DNA of 37,887 nt from Streptomyces sp. CHD11 (GCF_018638295.1 NZ_JABTTS010000043.1:20531-58417), one strand, 5' to 3'. Counted from the stretch's first letter, positions 1 through 8,525 are shown. Notes: a model not told the origin generated them from the letters alone. Made by a program: numbers and translations.

Positions 1-2945
1 CGGGCAGCGTCACCCTGGGCATCGCGCTGGGCGTCGCCGGGCTGGTGCTGTTCGTCGCCGTCCGCTACGGGCGGGTCCTCCCGCGGCGGCCGGCCGAGCC
101 TCTCGCGGACCTTTCCGGCGTCCGGATGACCGATCTCCACGAAGATCTCCAGGGCCCGGGTCCATTCCGCGCGGGCGTCCTCCGGCCGGCCGGCGTCGAG
201 CAGGGCGTCGCCGAGATTGCTGAGGGAATGGCCCTCGCCCCAGCGGTTGGCCACGGCACGGTGGGTCTCCAGCGCACGGTGGTAGTGCGCGACCGCGTCG
301 TCGTAGTGCCGGAGCCGGTGGTGGACCGTGCCGAGGATGTCCAGCGCGAGGCCCTCGACCCAGCGGTGGTTGCTCCGGCGCAGGACGGTCCGTGCCTCCT
401 CCAGGGACGAGACGGCCTCCTCGAACCGGCCGAGCCGCTGGTAGGCGTCGCCCAGATTGGTCAGGGCGATGCCCACCCCCCATGCGTTGCCGAGGGCCCG
501 GTCCAGGGCCAGTCCCCGGCGGATGTACTCCACGGCCCGGGCCGGCCGGCCGATCTGGAGGTAGGCGTCGCCCAGGTTGCCCACCGCCCTCGACCTGCCC
601 CGCGCGTCCCCGAGCTCACGGCAGACGGCCAGCGCCCGGTACTGCACCTCGATGGACTCCTCGATCCTGCCCATACTGCGCAGCGCGGCGGCCAGGTCCG
701 CGAGGCCCTGGGCCTCACCGGCCCGGTCCTGTGCGGCGCGGGCGGCGGCCAGTCCGGCGCCCGCGGTGTCGAGCCAGTCGTGCAGATGGCTGCGGAGGTA
801 GAGGAACCCCCACAGGACCGCGGGCAGCCGCCAGGCGATGCCCGGCAGTCCCCACGCGACGGCCTGGTGCACCGCGCGGACCAGGTTGCCCCGCTCGGTC
901 TCGCACCATTCCAGGGCCTCCTCGCGCGTCGCCGGTGTGAAGGGCCGGCACCGGTCGGGCGGGCCGGGAAGCGGAACCCGGTCGCGGTACGGGGTGATCA
1001 GCGGGTAGGCGGCGCCGGCGGAATGCAGGTACCAGGCGAGCAGCCGCTCGACGGCCCGTTCCCGCTCCGGCGGCGGATCCTCGGTGTGGACGCGTTCCGC
1101 GGCGTAGACCCGCAGCAGGTCGTGCAGGGCGTAGCGGCCGGGCAGACGCTCGATGACCAGATGGGCCCCGGTGAGTTCGGCGAGCAGCGTGCGGGTCCCC
1201 CGCGTCTCCAGGCCGGCGAGCGCGGCCACGGCGGGCAGGGACATGTCCGGCCCGCAGTGCAGGCCCAGGAGGCGGAACAGCCGCGCGGCCGGGGCGGACA
1301 GCGCGTTGTACGACCAGGAGAACACGGCCCGCACGTCGGTGGTGATGTCCTCGCCCCCGGTGAAGGCGTCGAGGCTGCCCTGGCTCTCGCGTACCTCCTC
1401 GGCGATGGAGGCCAGCGGGAACGCGGGATGGCCGGCGGCGTGGGCGGCGACGATGGCCAGCGCCAGCGGCAGCCGGGCGCACCGGGTGATGATCTCGTCC
1501 GTCGCCTCCGGTTCCGCGGCGGCCCGGCCGGCCCCGAGGCGGCGCGCCAGCAGATCGCGGGCCTCGGCGGTGGTCAGCTGGTCCAGGGTCAGCAGGAACG
1601 CCCCCTCGCCGACGACCAGGCCGGTGAGCCGGCTGCGGCTGGTGACGATGACCAGGGAACCGGGTGACCCGGGCAGCAGCGGGCGTACCTGGGCGGTGTC
1701 ACGGGCGTTGTCCAGCAGGATCAGCACCCGCCGCCGGGCGAGGATGCTGCGGTACAGCGCCGCCTGTGCGTCGAGACCGGCGGGGATGCTCGCGGGCGGG
1801 ACGCCGAGGGCGTCGAGGAAGGCACGGATCGCCTCTTCCGGCGTCATGGCCGTGCCGGTCGGGTCGAAGCCCCTGAGGTTGATGCAGAGCTGTCCGTCGG
1901 GGAAGCGGTCGGCGACCTCGTGCGCCCAGCGCACGGCCAGGGTGGTCTTGCCGATACCGCCCATACCGCCGATCGCCCCGATGACCACCGAGGAGGGGGC
2001 CCCTGCGCCGGCCGGGAGAAGGGACCGTATCCGCTCGAGTTCGGTGCCGCGGCCGGCGAAGGTGGGCAGGTCGGCGGGCAGTTGCGCCGGCCGGGTGATC
2101 CGCTGCTCGGCCGGTGCGGGGGGCCGGGCCGGCGGGGACGGCGGCGGAGTCTGCCGCCGGGGCGGTGCCAGGGCCGGGTCGGCGAGGAGCATACGGTCGC
2201 GCAGTTCCCGCAGCGGGGCGCCGGGTTCGATGCCCAGCTGCCCCACCAGGGTCCGGCGGGTGCCGCGGAACACCTCCAGCGCCTCGGCCTGCCGGCCCGA
2301 CCGGTACAGAGCCAGCATGAGCAGTCGGCACAGCTGTTCCCGCAGCGGGTGGTGACGGTTCAGGGACATCAGTTCGGCGATCACCTCGCCGTGCCGCCCG
2401 AGGTCGAGATCGTTCTCGATGCGGCTCTCCAGCACGGCGAGCCGCTCCTCGTTCAGCCGGACGCGCTCCGCCTCGGCCAGCCGGCCGGGCAGGCCGGCCA
2501 GCGCCACCTCCTGCCAGCCGTCCAGCACGGCGCGCAGCAGACCGTCCGCGGCGTCGAACCCGCCCTCCGCGCGCCATGTCAGGGCGCGGGCGACCCGTCG
2601 TCTGAACTCCGTCAGATCCAGGGCGTCCGGGGGGAACCGCATCAGGTATCCGTCGCCGACCGAGACGAGCACCCGTGGCGCGCCGGCCGCGTTCCCGCCG
2701 GGCTCCACTACCTTGCGCAGCCGCGAGGCGTACGTCCGCAGGACGGACACGGCGGCGGCGGGCGGCTGCTCGCCCCAGAGGTCGTCGACGAGCCCGCCGA
2801 GTGTGACGGGCCGTCCGCCGCGCAGCAACAGCGCCGCCAGGAACGCCCGTTGCTGCGGAGAGCCGAGATCCAGCTCCCGCCCGTCCCGCCAGGCCCTGAC
2901 CGGCCCCAGCACGGCAAAACGCAGCCCGTTCCCCGATGCGCTCAT
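1..2945 (-). CDS. AfsR/SARP-family transcriptional regulator with NB-ARC and TPR domains (3' end beyond the window)
   Basis: Probable pathway-level or global activator of the AfsR/DnrI/RedD type. The frame starts at ATG 2945 (MSASGNGLRFAVLGPVRAW) and stays open to base 1, so about 981 residues are visible and the stop is not seen. Order of domains: OmpR-type winged helix at about residues 8-100; bacterial transcriptional activator domain at about 105-250 (LMLALYRSGRQAEALEVFR); a Pro-rich linker; an NB-ARC ATPase from about 290 with P-loop GGMGGIGKTTLAVRWAH near 325-340 and Walker B RVLILLDNA; then C-terminal TPRs (for example ALTNLGDAYQRLGRFEEAV and SLSNLGDALLDAGRPEDA). In the known family the N-terminal part binds direct repeats next to promoters and the NB-ARC/TPR part senses nucleotide or partner. 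No target gene is evident nearby. The last 30 or so visible residues are low-complexity. A TAGAGT hexamer 7 nt before the ATG suggests leaderless transcription. Confidence 0.9.
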   Translation of the reverse strand, partial: MSASGNGLRFAVLGPVRAWRDGRELDLGSPQQRAFLAALLLRGGRPVTLGGLVDDLWGEQPPAAAVSVLRTYASRLRKVVEPGGNAAGAPRVLVSVGDGYLMRFPPDALDLTEFRRRVARALTWRAEGGFDAADGLLRAVLDGWQEVALAGLPGRLAEAERVRLNEERLAVLESRIENDLDLGRHGEVIAELMSLNRHHPLREQLCRLLMLALYRSGRQAEALEVFRGTRRTLVGQLGIEPGAPLRELRDRMLLADPALAPPRRQTPPPSPPARPPAPAEQRITRPAQLPADLPTFAGRGTELERIRSLLPAGAGAPSSVVIGAIGGMGGIGKTTLAVRWAHEVADRFPDGQLCINLRGFDPTGTAMTPEEAIRAFLDALGVPPASIPAGLDAQAALYRSILARRRVLILLDNARDTAQVRPLLPGSPGSLVIVTSRSRLTGLVVGEGAFLLTLDQLTTAEARDLLARRLGAGRAAAEPEATDEIITRCARLPLALAIVAAHAAGHPAFPLASIAEEVRESQGSLDAFTGGEDITTDVRAVFSWSYNALSAPAARLFRLLGLHCGPDMSLPAVAALAGLETRGTRTLLAELTGAHLVIERLPGRYALHDLLRVYAAERVHTEDPPPERERAVERLLAWYLHSAGAAYPLITPYRDRVPLPGPPDRCRPFTPATREEALEWCETERGNLVRAVHQAVAWGLPGIAWRLPAVLWGFLYLRSHLHDWLDTAGAGLAAARAAQDRAGEAQGLADLAAALRSMGRIEESIEVQYRALAVCRELGDARGRSRAVGNLGDAYLQIGRPARAVEYIRRGLALDRALGNAWGVGIALTNLGDAYQRLGRFEEAVSSLEEARTVLRRSNHRWVEGLALDILGTVHHRLRHYDDAVAHYHRALETHRAVANRWGEGHSLSNLGDALLDAGRPEDARAEWTRALEIFVEIGHPDAGKVRERLGRPPREDPPVADGDEQHQPGDAQRDAQGDAA

Positions 2946-2952
2946 TTCTCGA

Positions 2953-2958
2953 ACTCTA
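2953..2958 (-). promoter_or_regulatory. Candidate -10 hexamer of the AfsR-like gene (leaderless)
   Basis: TAGAGT on the minus strand is followed by exactly 7 nt and then ATG 2945. A purine-rich stretch further upstream is about 25 nt away, too far to act as a ribosome binding site. This spacing is what leaderless actinobacterial transcripts show. I see no good -35 element. Confidence 0.4.
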
Positions 2959-3077
2959 GTGCCCGCCACCTCCCGCCCCGTGGGTCCGGCGGCCGCGGAC
3001 CGGCCGCCGCGCCGGCACCGGAACGACACAGCCCCTGCCCTCCGGCTTCCGCCGCAGGTCAGGGGCTGCTCACGAGG

Positions 3078-3150
3078 TAGGCCCTGTGGGACTCGAACCC
3101 ACAACCAATGGATTAAAAGTCCACTGCTCTGCCAATTGAGCTAAGGGCCC
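3078..3150 (-). tRNA. tRNA-Lys (TTT)
   Basis: Full cloverleaf of 73 nt on the minus strand. The acceptor arms are GGGCCCT and AGGGCCT, with discriminator A at 3078; the first pair is G-U. The anticodon loop is CTTTTAA, giving anticodon TTT. The T arm carries GTTCGAGTC. No CCA is encoded. A TATGCT hexamer lies 20 nt upstream. The gene stands alone between the AfsR-like gene and the helicase. Confidence 0.95.
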
Positions 3151-3169
3151 TGGCGATGTTGCCTCCACG

Positions 3170-3175
3170 AGCATA
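3170..3175 (-). promoter_or_regulatory. Candidate -10 of tRNA-Lys
   Basis: TATGCT on the minus strand, 19 nt before the mature tRNA 5' end. It fits the TAnnnT pattern, but I see no matching -35 element. Confidence 0.35.
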
Positions 3176-3243
3176 GCGGGACGTCGCCGAGTCTCCGATC
3201 GGGTATCGGGGAGACGGGTCAGGACGTGTCCCGCGGAGAACGC

Positions 3244-3279
3244 GGAAGGCCCGCGCGACGTGTGTCGCGCGGGCCTTCC
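3244..3279 (-). terminator. Terminator of the DEAD-box helicase gene
   Basis: Perfect 16-bp inverted repeat with a 4-nt loop (GTGT), 21 nt past the helicase stop codon. No T run follows, which is usual for Streptomyces terminators. Confidence 0.8.
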
Positions 3280-3300
3280 GGTCAGTGCCGTGAGGAGGCG

Positions 3301-5535
3301 TCAGCTGCTGCGCTTCCAGCGCGGCTTGTCGTCGCGTCGGCCGACGGGGCTGCCGCCGCGGTGGTCGTCACGGCGGCCCTGCGGACGGTCGTGGCCGCCG
3401 GTGCGGAAGGCCGGGCGGTCGCCCTGGCGGTCGCGGTTGAACGGACGGTCGCTGCCCCGGTGGCTGCCGCCACGGTCGTCACGGCGCTCGAAGGGACGCC
3501 CACCGCGGTCGTCACGGCGGAAGCCGCCACGCTCACCGCCACGGTCGTCACGGCGCTCGAAGGGACGCCCGCCACGGTCACCACGGTCGCCGCGGTCGCC
3601 GCGGTCGTCACGACGGAAACCGCCACGGTCGCCACCGCGGTCGTCACGGCGCTCGAAGGGACGCCCGCCACGGTCACCACGGTCGTCACGGCGGAAGCCA
3701 CCGCGGTCGCCGCCACGGTCGTCACGGCGGTCGTCACGGCGCTCGAAGGAACGCCCGCCACGGTCACCACGGTCGTCACGGCGGAAACCGCCGCGGTCAC
3801 CGCCACGGTTGTCCCGGTCGCGGTCCCGGTTGAAGCCGCCGCGGTCGTCACGGCGCTCGAAGGGACGCCCGCCACGGTCACCACGGTCACCGCGGTCGTC
3901 GCGACGGAAGCCGCCACGGTCGCCACCGCGGTCGTCACGGCGCTCACGCCGCTCGTACGGCGCCGAGGCCGCGGGGCGCTCCAAGCGCTCCGTCCGCTCG
4001 ACGTCCCGCGCGGTCGGCTGCTCCGGCAGCGACACCTCGGCCTCGGCCGACGCCACGACGGCCGCCTCGGCCACCACCGTCTCCGGGTCCTCGCCGCGCT
4101 CCCGCGCGGAGCGGGCCAGCAGCCGGTCGGCCTCGCCGCGCAGCTCGGAGGCGCGGCGCTGCGCCCGCTCGAGCTCCTTGGTGAGCTGGGCGACCTCGCG
4201 CTCGGCCTGCTGCGCCGCGTTGCCCGCCGACTCGGCCTGCACCTCGGTCATCGACCGGGCGCCGGTGATCTCGGCGACCTCCGGGTCGAACGCCGCGCCG
4301 CCCTGGATGATGTGGCGCGTGGCGTCGACGCCCGCGTCCTCCATCAGCCGGAAGATCTGGCGCCGCTGGTGCGGCAGGGACAGGGACACCACGGTGCCGG
4401 TGCGGCCGGCGCGCGCCGTGCGGCCCGCGCGGTGCAGGTAGTCCTTGTGGTCACCGGCCGGGTCCACGTTCAGGACGAGGTCGATGCCGTCGACGTGGAT
4501 ACCGCGGGCGGCGACGTCCGTGGCGACCAGGACGTTGACGTAGCCGTCCTTGAAGTCCGCCAGGGTCCGCGTGCGCGCGCCCTGCGTCATGCCACCGTGC
4601 AGCGCTTCGGCCTTGGCCCCGGCGTCGCGCAGCTGTTCGGCAACGCGGTCGGCGCCCAGCTGGGTGCGGACGAAGATGATGGTGCGGCCCTTGCGGGAGG
4701 CGATGGCCGCGGTGACCGGCGCCTTGTCCTTGGGCTTCACCACGAGGATGTGGTGCGACATGGTCGTCACCGCGCCCTGCGCCGCGTCGACCTCGTGGGT
4801 CGCCGGGTCGGTGAGGTAGCGGTCGACCAGGGTCTTGATCTCGTTCTCCATGGTCGCGGAGAACAGCATGCGCTGGCCGCCCGCCGGGACCTGGTCGAGC
4901 AGTTCGGTGACCTCGGGCAGGAAGCCCAGGTCGGACATCTGGTCGGCCTCGTCGAGAACGGTGATCTGCACGTTCTCCAGGGAGCAGGCGCCGCGGTTGA
5001 TGATGTCCCGCAGACGGCCCGGGGTGGCGACGAGGACGTCGACGCCGCGCTCGAGGGCGTAGATCTGGTTGCCCATCGACGTGCCGCCGCAGACGACCTT
5101 CATCTTCAGGCCCATCACGTCGCCGTACGGCTGGAGCGCGTCGGCGACCTGCATGGCGAGCTCACGCGTCGGCGTCAGGATGACGGCGCGCGGCTTGTGC
5201 TTCTCGGTGCGGCCGCCGGCCAGCGTGGCCAGGGTCGGCAGACCGAAGGAGAGGGTCTTGCCGGAGCCGGTGCGGCCGCGGCCGAGGATGTCCTTGCCGG
5301 CCAGGGCGTCCGGGATGGTCGCGGCCTGGATCGGGAAGGGGGAGGTGACACCGTTCTGCGCGAGCTTGCGCACGACACCCTCGGGCAGGCCGAGGTCGGT
5401 GAAGGTGGGCTCGAGGACCGCCGGCTCGACGCTGACGTCGGTGTCGGTGTCGGTGTTCTCGATGGTGATGTCGACGTCCTCGATGTTCTCGGGGTTCTCG
5501 GGCACGACGACGTGATCAGTACTGGCGATGGGCAT
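3301..5535 (-). CDS. DEAD-box ATP-dependent RNA helicase with C-terminal RGG-rich repeats
   Basis: Unwinds or remodels structured RNA using ATP, probably in ribosome assembly or RNA decay. I start it at ATG 5535 (MPIASTDHVVV), which has GGAAGG 12 nt upstream and gives 744 residues; the frame is open about 49 codons further upstream, but that stretch is not protein-like. Visible motifs in order: Q-motif region (FTDLGLPEGVV, SPFPIQAATIP), motif I GRGRTGSGKT, Ib TPGR, II VLDEADQM, III SAT, V ARGIHVDG and VI HRAGRTARAG. After a coiled, Glu/Ala-rich segment the last 200 or so residues are nearly all Arg, Asp and Gly, with about six repeats around FERRDDRGG and GFRRDDRGD; such tails bind RNA and favour condensation. 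The 5' leader is long and structured (see the promoter entry). Family assignment is firm; the exact substrate is not visible. Confidence 0.95.
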   Translation of the reverse strand: MPIASTDHVVVPENPENIEDVDITIENTDTDTDVSVEPAVLEPTFTDLGLPEGVVRKLAQNGVTSPFPIQAATIPDALAGKDILGRGRTGSGKTLSFGLPTLATLAGGRTEKHKPRAVILTPTRELAMQVADALQPYGDVMGLKMKVVCGGTSMGNQIYALERGVDVLVATPGRLRDIINRGACSLENVQITVLDEADQMSDLGFLPEVTELLDQVPAGGQRMLFSATMENEIKTLVDRYLTDPATHEVDAAQGAVTTMSHHILVVKPKDKAPVTAAIASRKGRTIIFVRTQLGADRVAEQLRDAGAKAEALHGGMTQGARTRTLADFKDGYVNVLVATDVAARGIHVDGIDLVLNVDPAGDHKDYLHRAGRTARAGRTGTVVSLSLPHQRRQIFRLMEDAGVDATRHIIQGGAAFDPEVAEITGARSMTEVQAESAGNAAQQAEREVAQLTKELERAQRRASELRGEADRLLARSARERGEDPETVVAEAAVVASAEAEVSLPEQPTARDVERTERLERPAASAPYERRERRDDRGGDRGGFRRDDRGDRGDRGGRPFERRDDRGGFNRDRDRDNRGGDRGGFRRDDRGDRGGRSFERRDDRRDDRGGDRGGFRRDDRGDRGGRPFERRDDRGGDRGGFRRDDRGDRGDRGDRGGRPFERRDDRGGERGGFRRDDRGGRPFERRDDRGGSHRGSDRPFNRDRQGDRPAFRTGGHDRPQGRRDDHRGGSPVGRRDDKPRWKRSS
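3430..3960. repeat. In-frame repeat block encoding the RGG-like tail
   Basis: A core of about 19 bp (plus-strand GTCGTCACGGCGCTCGAAG) recurs near 3476, 3544, 3642, 3731 and 3842, with a diverged copy near 3932. Each copy sits in a longer, imperfect unit encoding the Arg/Asp/Gly tail of the helicase. Unit length varies (about 70-110 bp), consistent with expansion and loss of sub-repeats. Confidence 0.85.
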
Positions 5536-5605
5536 ACGAATGCGAAACCTTCCGGAGTCTCTTCGGCACGCGCCCGTCAACTCCGTGATTCGCACTTCGC
5601 AATAC

Positions 5606-5661
5606 GACCGCCTCGATGCGGTCCACCACGGCAAGGGAGAGACTACGCGCCACACGGCGCG
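5606..5661 (-). promoter_or_regulatory. Two small hairpins in the helicase 5' leader
   Basis: GACCGC/GCGGTC (5606-5623, 6-nt loop) and CGCGCC/GGCGCG (5646-5661, 4-nt loop). Both lie between the candidate promoter and the start codon, so both would be in the mRNA leader. A regulatory role is inference. Confidence 0.4.
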
Positions 5662-5702
5662 CTCTGCAGTGGCGCCGGGCAAATAGGATCAAACGATCTG
5701 CC

Positions 5703-5732
5703 ACCATACGCACCCCGGCACCTCTGAAGCAA
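5703..5732 (-). promoter_or_regulatory. Candidate promoter of the DEAD-box helicase gene
   Basis: Minus strand TTGCTT (5727-5732), 18-nt spacer, TATGGT (5703-5708). Transcription from here would give a leader of about 160 nt before ATG 5535. Confidence 0.5.
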
Positions 5733-5781
5733 ACCGGCAGGTGAGCGGGGGTCCGATGGGCAGGGAAGTGCTGAGAAGACC

Positions 5782-6327
5782 TTAGGCCGGCGCCCCCGCT
5801 TCCGGCGCCGGTTCCCGCTGCGCCAGCTGGGTCCCGGGCGGCTGGTGTGCCGACGAGGACGGTTCCGCCTGGGTCGGCTCCGGCACGTCCGACGGCTCGG
5901 GCGGCACCGGTGTGGGATCCGGATCCGGTGTCCGCGTGGGCTCCGGCGGAACGGGGCCTTCGTCGGGGTCCGGCCCCGGGAGGTCGCCCGGCCCTCCGTC
6001 GGCCGGTGCCGGCCGGCTCGCCCCCGGAGCCGGAGAGACGCCGGCGGACGCCGTCGCCGTCGCCCGGCCCTTCTTCCTCCTGCCCTCGCGCTCCGTGCCC
6101 TGACCGCCGTCCGCGCGCTCGCCACCGTCCGCCGCGGCGCCGTGGCCGCCGGCGCCGTCCGGCCCCGCCGTGTCCCCCTCCGGCGCCGCACCGCCCGGCC
6201 GCCCCACGGAGTGCGACGGCCCGCCGCCCCCGCCGGCACCGTCCTCACCCACGCTCACACAGCCGGCGGCAGCGGCGACGGCGACGACGGTGGCGGCCAG
6301 GCGGACGGGTACGTACAAGCGGCGCAC
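5782..6327 (-). CDS. Proline-rich putative lipoprotein
   Basis: GTG start at 6327 with GGAGGT 6 nt before it. The 181-residue product begins MRRLYVPVRLAATVVAVAAAAGC: basic n-region, hydrophobic core and a lipobox-like AAGC, so Cys23 is the likely lipidated residue and the protein is expected outside the membrane. The rest is low-complexity, rich in Gly, Pro, Glu and Asp (for example RTPDPDPTPVPPEPSDVPEP), with a short basic patch GRRKKGR. No folded domain is recognisable; it may be a cell-wall-spanning or exposed linker protein. It is on the same strand as the zincin-like gene upstream, separated by 128 bp containing a hairpin. Confidence 0.8.
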   Translation of the reverse strand: MRRLYVPVRLAATVVAVAAAAGCVSVGEDGAGGGGGPSHSVGRPGGAAPEGDTAGPDGAGGHGAAADGGERADGGQGTEREGRRKKGRATATASAGVSPAPGASRPAPADGGPGDLPGPDPDEGPVPPEPTRTPDPDPTPVPPEPSDVPEPTQAEPSSSAHQPPGTQLAQREPAPEAGAPA

Positions 6328-6425
6328 GGAGCCACCTCCGGTGGGAGTACAGGGTCAACAACCCCAACTCCCGCCACCCGCAAGAAGACACGCGTACGGC
6401 CCGGGGGTGTCGTACACCTCACTCC

Positions 6426-6451
6426 GCGGCCCCCGGACCACCCGGGGCCGC
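6426..6451 (-). terminator. Terminator of the zincin-like gene
   Basis: GCGGCCCC (6426-6433) pairs with GGGGCCGC (6444-6451) 5 nt past the stop codon, with a 10-nt GC-rich loop that can shorten by extra pairing. Confidence 0.6.
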
Positions 6452-6455
6452 CCTC

Positions 6456-6806
6456 CTATCCGTAGCCGAGCGCGTGCAGCCGGGCGTCGTCGATCCCGAA
6501 GTGGTGCGCGATCTCATGCACCACCGTGATCTCCGTCTCGGCGACCACGTCCTCCCGGGACTCGCACATCCGCAGGGTGGGCCCCCGGTAGATGGTGATC
6601 CGGTCCGGCAGCACTCCGGCGTACCACTCACCCCGCTCCGTCAGCGGAGTCCCCTCGTACAGCCCGAGCAGCTCCGGATCGTCCGCCGGCGGTTCGTCCT
6701 CGACGAACACCGCGACGTTGTCCATCAGCCGCATCAGCTCCGGCGGAATCCGGTCCAGCGCCTCGGAGACCAGCTCCTCGAACATCTCGCGCGTCATCTC
6801 CAGCAC
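6456..6806 (-). CDS. Small zincin-like metallopeptidase family protein (PF06262/DUF1025 type)
   Basis: A 116-residue protein from GTG 6806 (read as MLEMTREMFEELV); an alternative ATG lies at 6797. It ends with EITVVHEIAHHFGIDDARLHALGYG. The HEIAHHFGID stretch is an HExxH zinc site with a third ligand candidate (H or D) just after it, and the WYAGVLPDRITIYRGPTL core is typical of this short family, which is common in actinobacteria. Such proteins are presumed cytosolic zinc peptidases; no substrate is established that I know of. It is divergent from the metallophosphoesterase gene, with 84 bp between the starts, so the two promoters must be close together. No strong ribosome binding site is visible. 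Confidence 0.85.
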   Translation of the reverse strand: MLEMTREMFEELVSEALDRIPPELMRLMDNVAVFVEDEPPADDPELLGLYEGTPLTERGEWYAGVLPDRITIYRGPTLRMCESREDVVAETEITVVHEIAHHFGIDDARLHALGYG

Positions 6807-6890
6807 AGAGCCATTGTCGGGTACGGGCCGTCCGTACGAGATGCGCGGGACACCCGCATATCCCCCGCGCCAGATGGGCATACGGGACCA

Positions 6891-8525
6891 ATGGCCCGCG
6901 TCCCCACCCTCGTCGAGAACGCCCTCCGCCGCTTCCCACGGCTCCCGCGGGCCCTGTCCCCCCGCCGCTCCCGCCGGTCCGCGCCCCCGACCGGGACCAC
7001 CACCCTCGCCCCGGCCGTGCGCCCCTGGACGCGTGCTCCGGTGCTCGTGGCCGTGGTCGTTCTCGGTGCCTGGCTGGGTCTGCTCGTCGTCGGCAACGTG
7101 CGCGTCCCCGTCGGCCCCATGGACACCACGATGGCGCTGCGCCCCTCCTTGTCCGGCGGCACCAAGATCAACGTTTCCCCTCTGGGCGCCCTCCAACTCG
7201 ACAGCCACACCGCCCCCGTGCGCCTCGACGTCAACGTCGACCAGCTCGACCCCGCACGCTCCCAGGCCCTGGTCGACCACCCCGAGCGCCTCTCCGGCCT
7301 CCAGGACGAGGTCACCCAGGACATCGCCCGCGGCACCGCCGACCTCGCCGTACGCTCCTGCGTGGCCGTCGTCACCGGTGCCACCGCGCTCGGTCTGATC
7401 GTCTACCGCCGCCCCCGCCGGGCCCTCGCCGCCGGCGGCCTCGCCCTCACCCTCCTGGCCGCGTCCGGAGGCACCGCGTACGCCACCTGGAACCCCGACT
7501 CGGTCCTGGAGCCCCGCTTTTCCGGCCTGCTCTCCTCGGCCCCCTCACTCGTCGGCGACGCGCGCAGCATCGTCACCGAGTTCGACGTCTACCAGCAGGA
7601 GCTGGCCCGCCTCGTCACCAACGTGACCAAGCTCTACGACGCCACCTCCACCCTCCCCGTCTACCGGCCCGACCCGACCACGCTGCGCGTCCTGCACGTC
7701 TCCGACATCCATCTCAACCCCGCCAGCTGGAAGATCATCGCCTCCCTGGTGGAGCAGTACCGGGTGGACGTGATCGTCGACACCGGGGACACGATGGACC
7801 ACGGCACCGCCGCCGAGAACGGCTTCCTCGACCCCGTCGAGCACCTCGGCGCTCCCTATGTCTGGGTCCGCGGCAACCACGACTCGCTCGTCACCCAGCG
7901 CTATCTCGAGCGCATGAAGAACGTCCACGTCCTCGACGAGGGCAGGGCGAAGACCGTCGCCGGACTGCGTTTCGCGGGCATCGGCGACCCGCAGTTCACC
8001 CCCGACCGCTCGACCAGGACCGGCGCCGAGGAGTCCCAGGAACTGGCCGGCGCCCGGCTCGCCTCGGCCCTGCGCGACCAGCGCGCCGCCGGCACCCCGG
8101 TGGACGTCGCACTCGCCCATGAGCCCTCGGCGGCCCGCGAGGTCGACGGCACCGTGCCGCTGGTCCTGGCCGGTCACCTCCACCGCGAGGAGACCAAGGT
8201 CATGCGGTACGGCACCCGGCTCCGCGTCGAGGGCTCCACCGGCGGCAGCGGCCTGCGCGCCATCGAGGGCAAGTACCCCGACCCCATCGAGACGTCGATC
8301 CTCTACTTCGACCGGGACAGCCGCCGCCTCCAGGCCTGGGACTCGATCGAACTGGGCGGACTCGGCCTGACCACGGCGGAGGTCAGCCGGCACCTTCCCG
8401 AGGAGAACCAGCCGGGCGCAAAGACCTCGCCGTCCCCCTCGGGTCCCTCGCCCTCCCCCTCCGGCGCTCCCCCGGCCACCGCGCCGACCCCCTCCCCGGG
8501 CAGCCGCTCGACCCCCGCGCCGTAA
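6891..8525 (+). CDS. Membrane-anchored calcineurin-like metallophosphoesterase
   Basis: 544 residues from ATG 6891. The N-terminus is basic (RRFPRLPRALSPRR), followed by a hydrophobic helix at about residues 51-68, an extracellular-looking region, and two further helices at about 152-200. The catalytic domain follows with the four metal-binding blocks: DIHLN (D272, H274), DTGDTMD (D300), GNHD (N329, H330) and GHLHREE (H429, H431). The family hydrolyses phosphomonoesters or diesters using two metal ions. With three predicted helices the catalytic domain would lie outside the membrane if the N-terminus is inside, but this topology is inference. The C-terminus is a Pro/Ser-rich tail (SPSPSGPSPSPSG). 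The substrate cannot be told from sequence. Confidence 0.9.
   Translation: MARVPTLVENALRRFPRLPRALSPRRSRRSAPPTGTTTLAPAVRPWTRAPVLVAVVVLGAWLGLLVVGNVRVPVGPMDTTMALRPSLSGGTKINVSPLGALQLDSHTAPVRLDVNVDQLDPARSQALVDHPERLSGLQDEVTQDIARGTADLAVRSCVAVVTGATALGLIVYRRPRRALAAGGLALTLLAASGGTAYATWNPDSVLEPRFSGLLSSAPSLVGDARSIVTEFDVYQQELARLVTNVTKLYDATSTLPVYRPDPTTLRVLHVSDIHLNPASWKIIASLVEQYRVDVIVDTGDTMDHGTAAENGFLDPVEHLGAPYVWVRGNHDSLVTQRYLERMKNVHVLDEGRAKTVAGLRFAGIGDPQFTPDRSTRTGAEESQELAGARLASALRDQRAAGTPVDVALAHEPSAAREVDGTVPLVLAGHLHREETKVMRYGTRLRVEGSTGGSGLRAIEGKYPDPIETSILYFDRDSRRLQAWDSIELGGLGLTTAEVSRHLPEENQPGAKTSPSPSGPSPSPSGAPPATAPTPSPGSRSTPAP

Noticed and set aside
45..1667. 540-codon open frame on the plus strand opposite the AfsR-like gene
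   Set aside because: Antisense shadow over most of its length; only the first 70 bp look possibly coding and are listed as a finding.
3430..3960. CRISPR-like array
   Set aside because: Repeats are in frame with the helicase, unequal in spacing, and the spacers are themselves repetitive coding sequence.
5516..5713. 65-codon open frame on the minus strand in the helicase leader
   Set aside because: Arg-rich without motif, overlaps the helicase start in another frame, no ribosome binding site.
3226..5727. 833-codon open frame on the plus strand opposite the DEAD-box helicase
   Set aside because: The helicase motifs on the minus strand are unmistakable; the plus frame merely mirrors its repeat tail as Ala/Thr/Val repeats.
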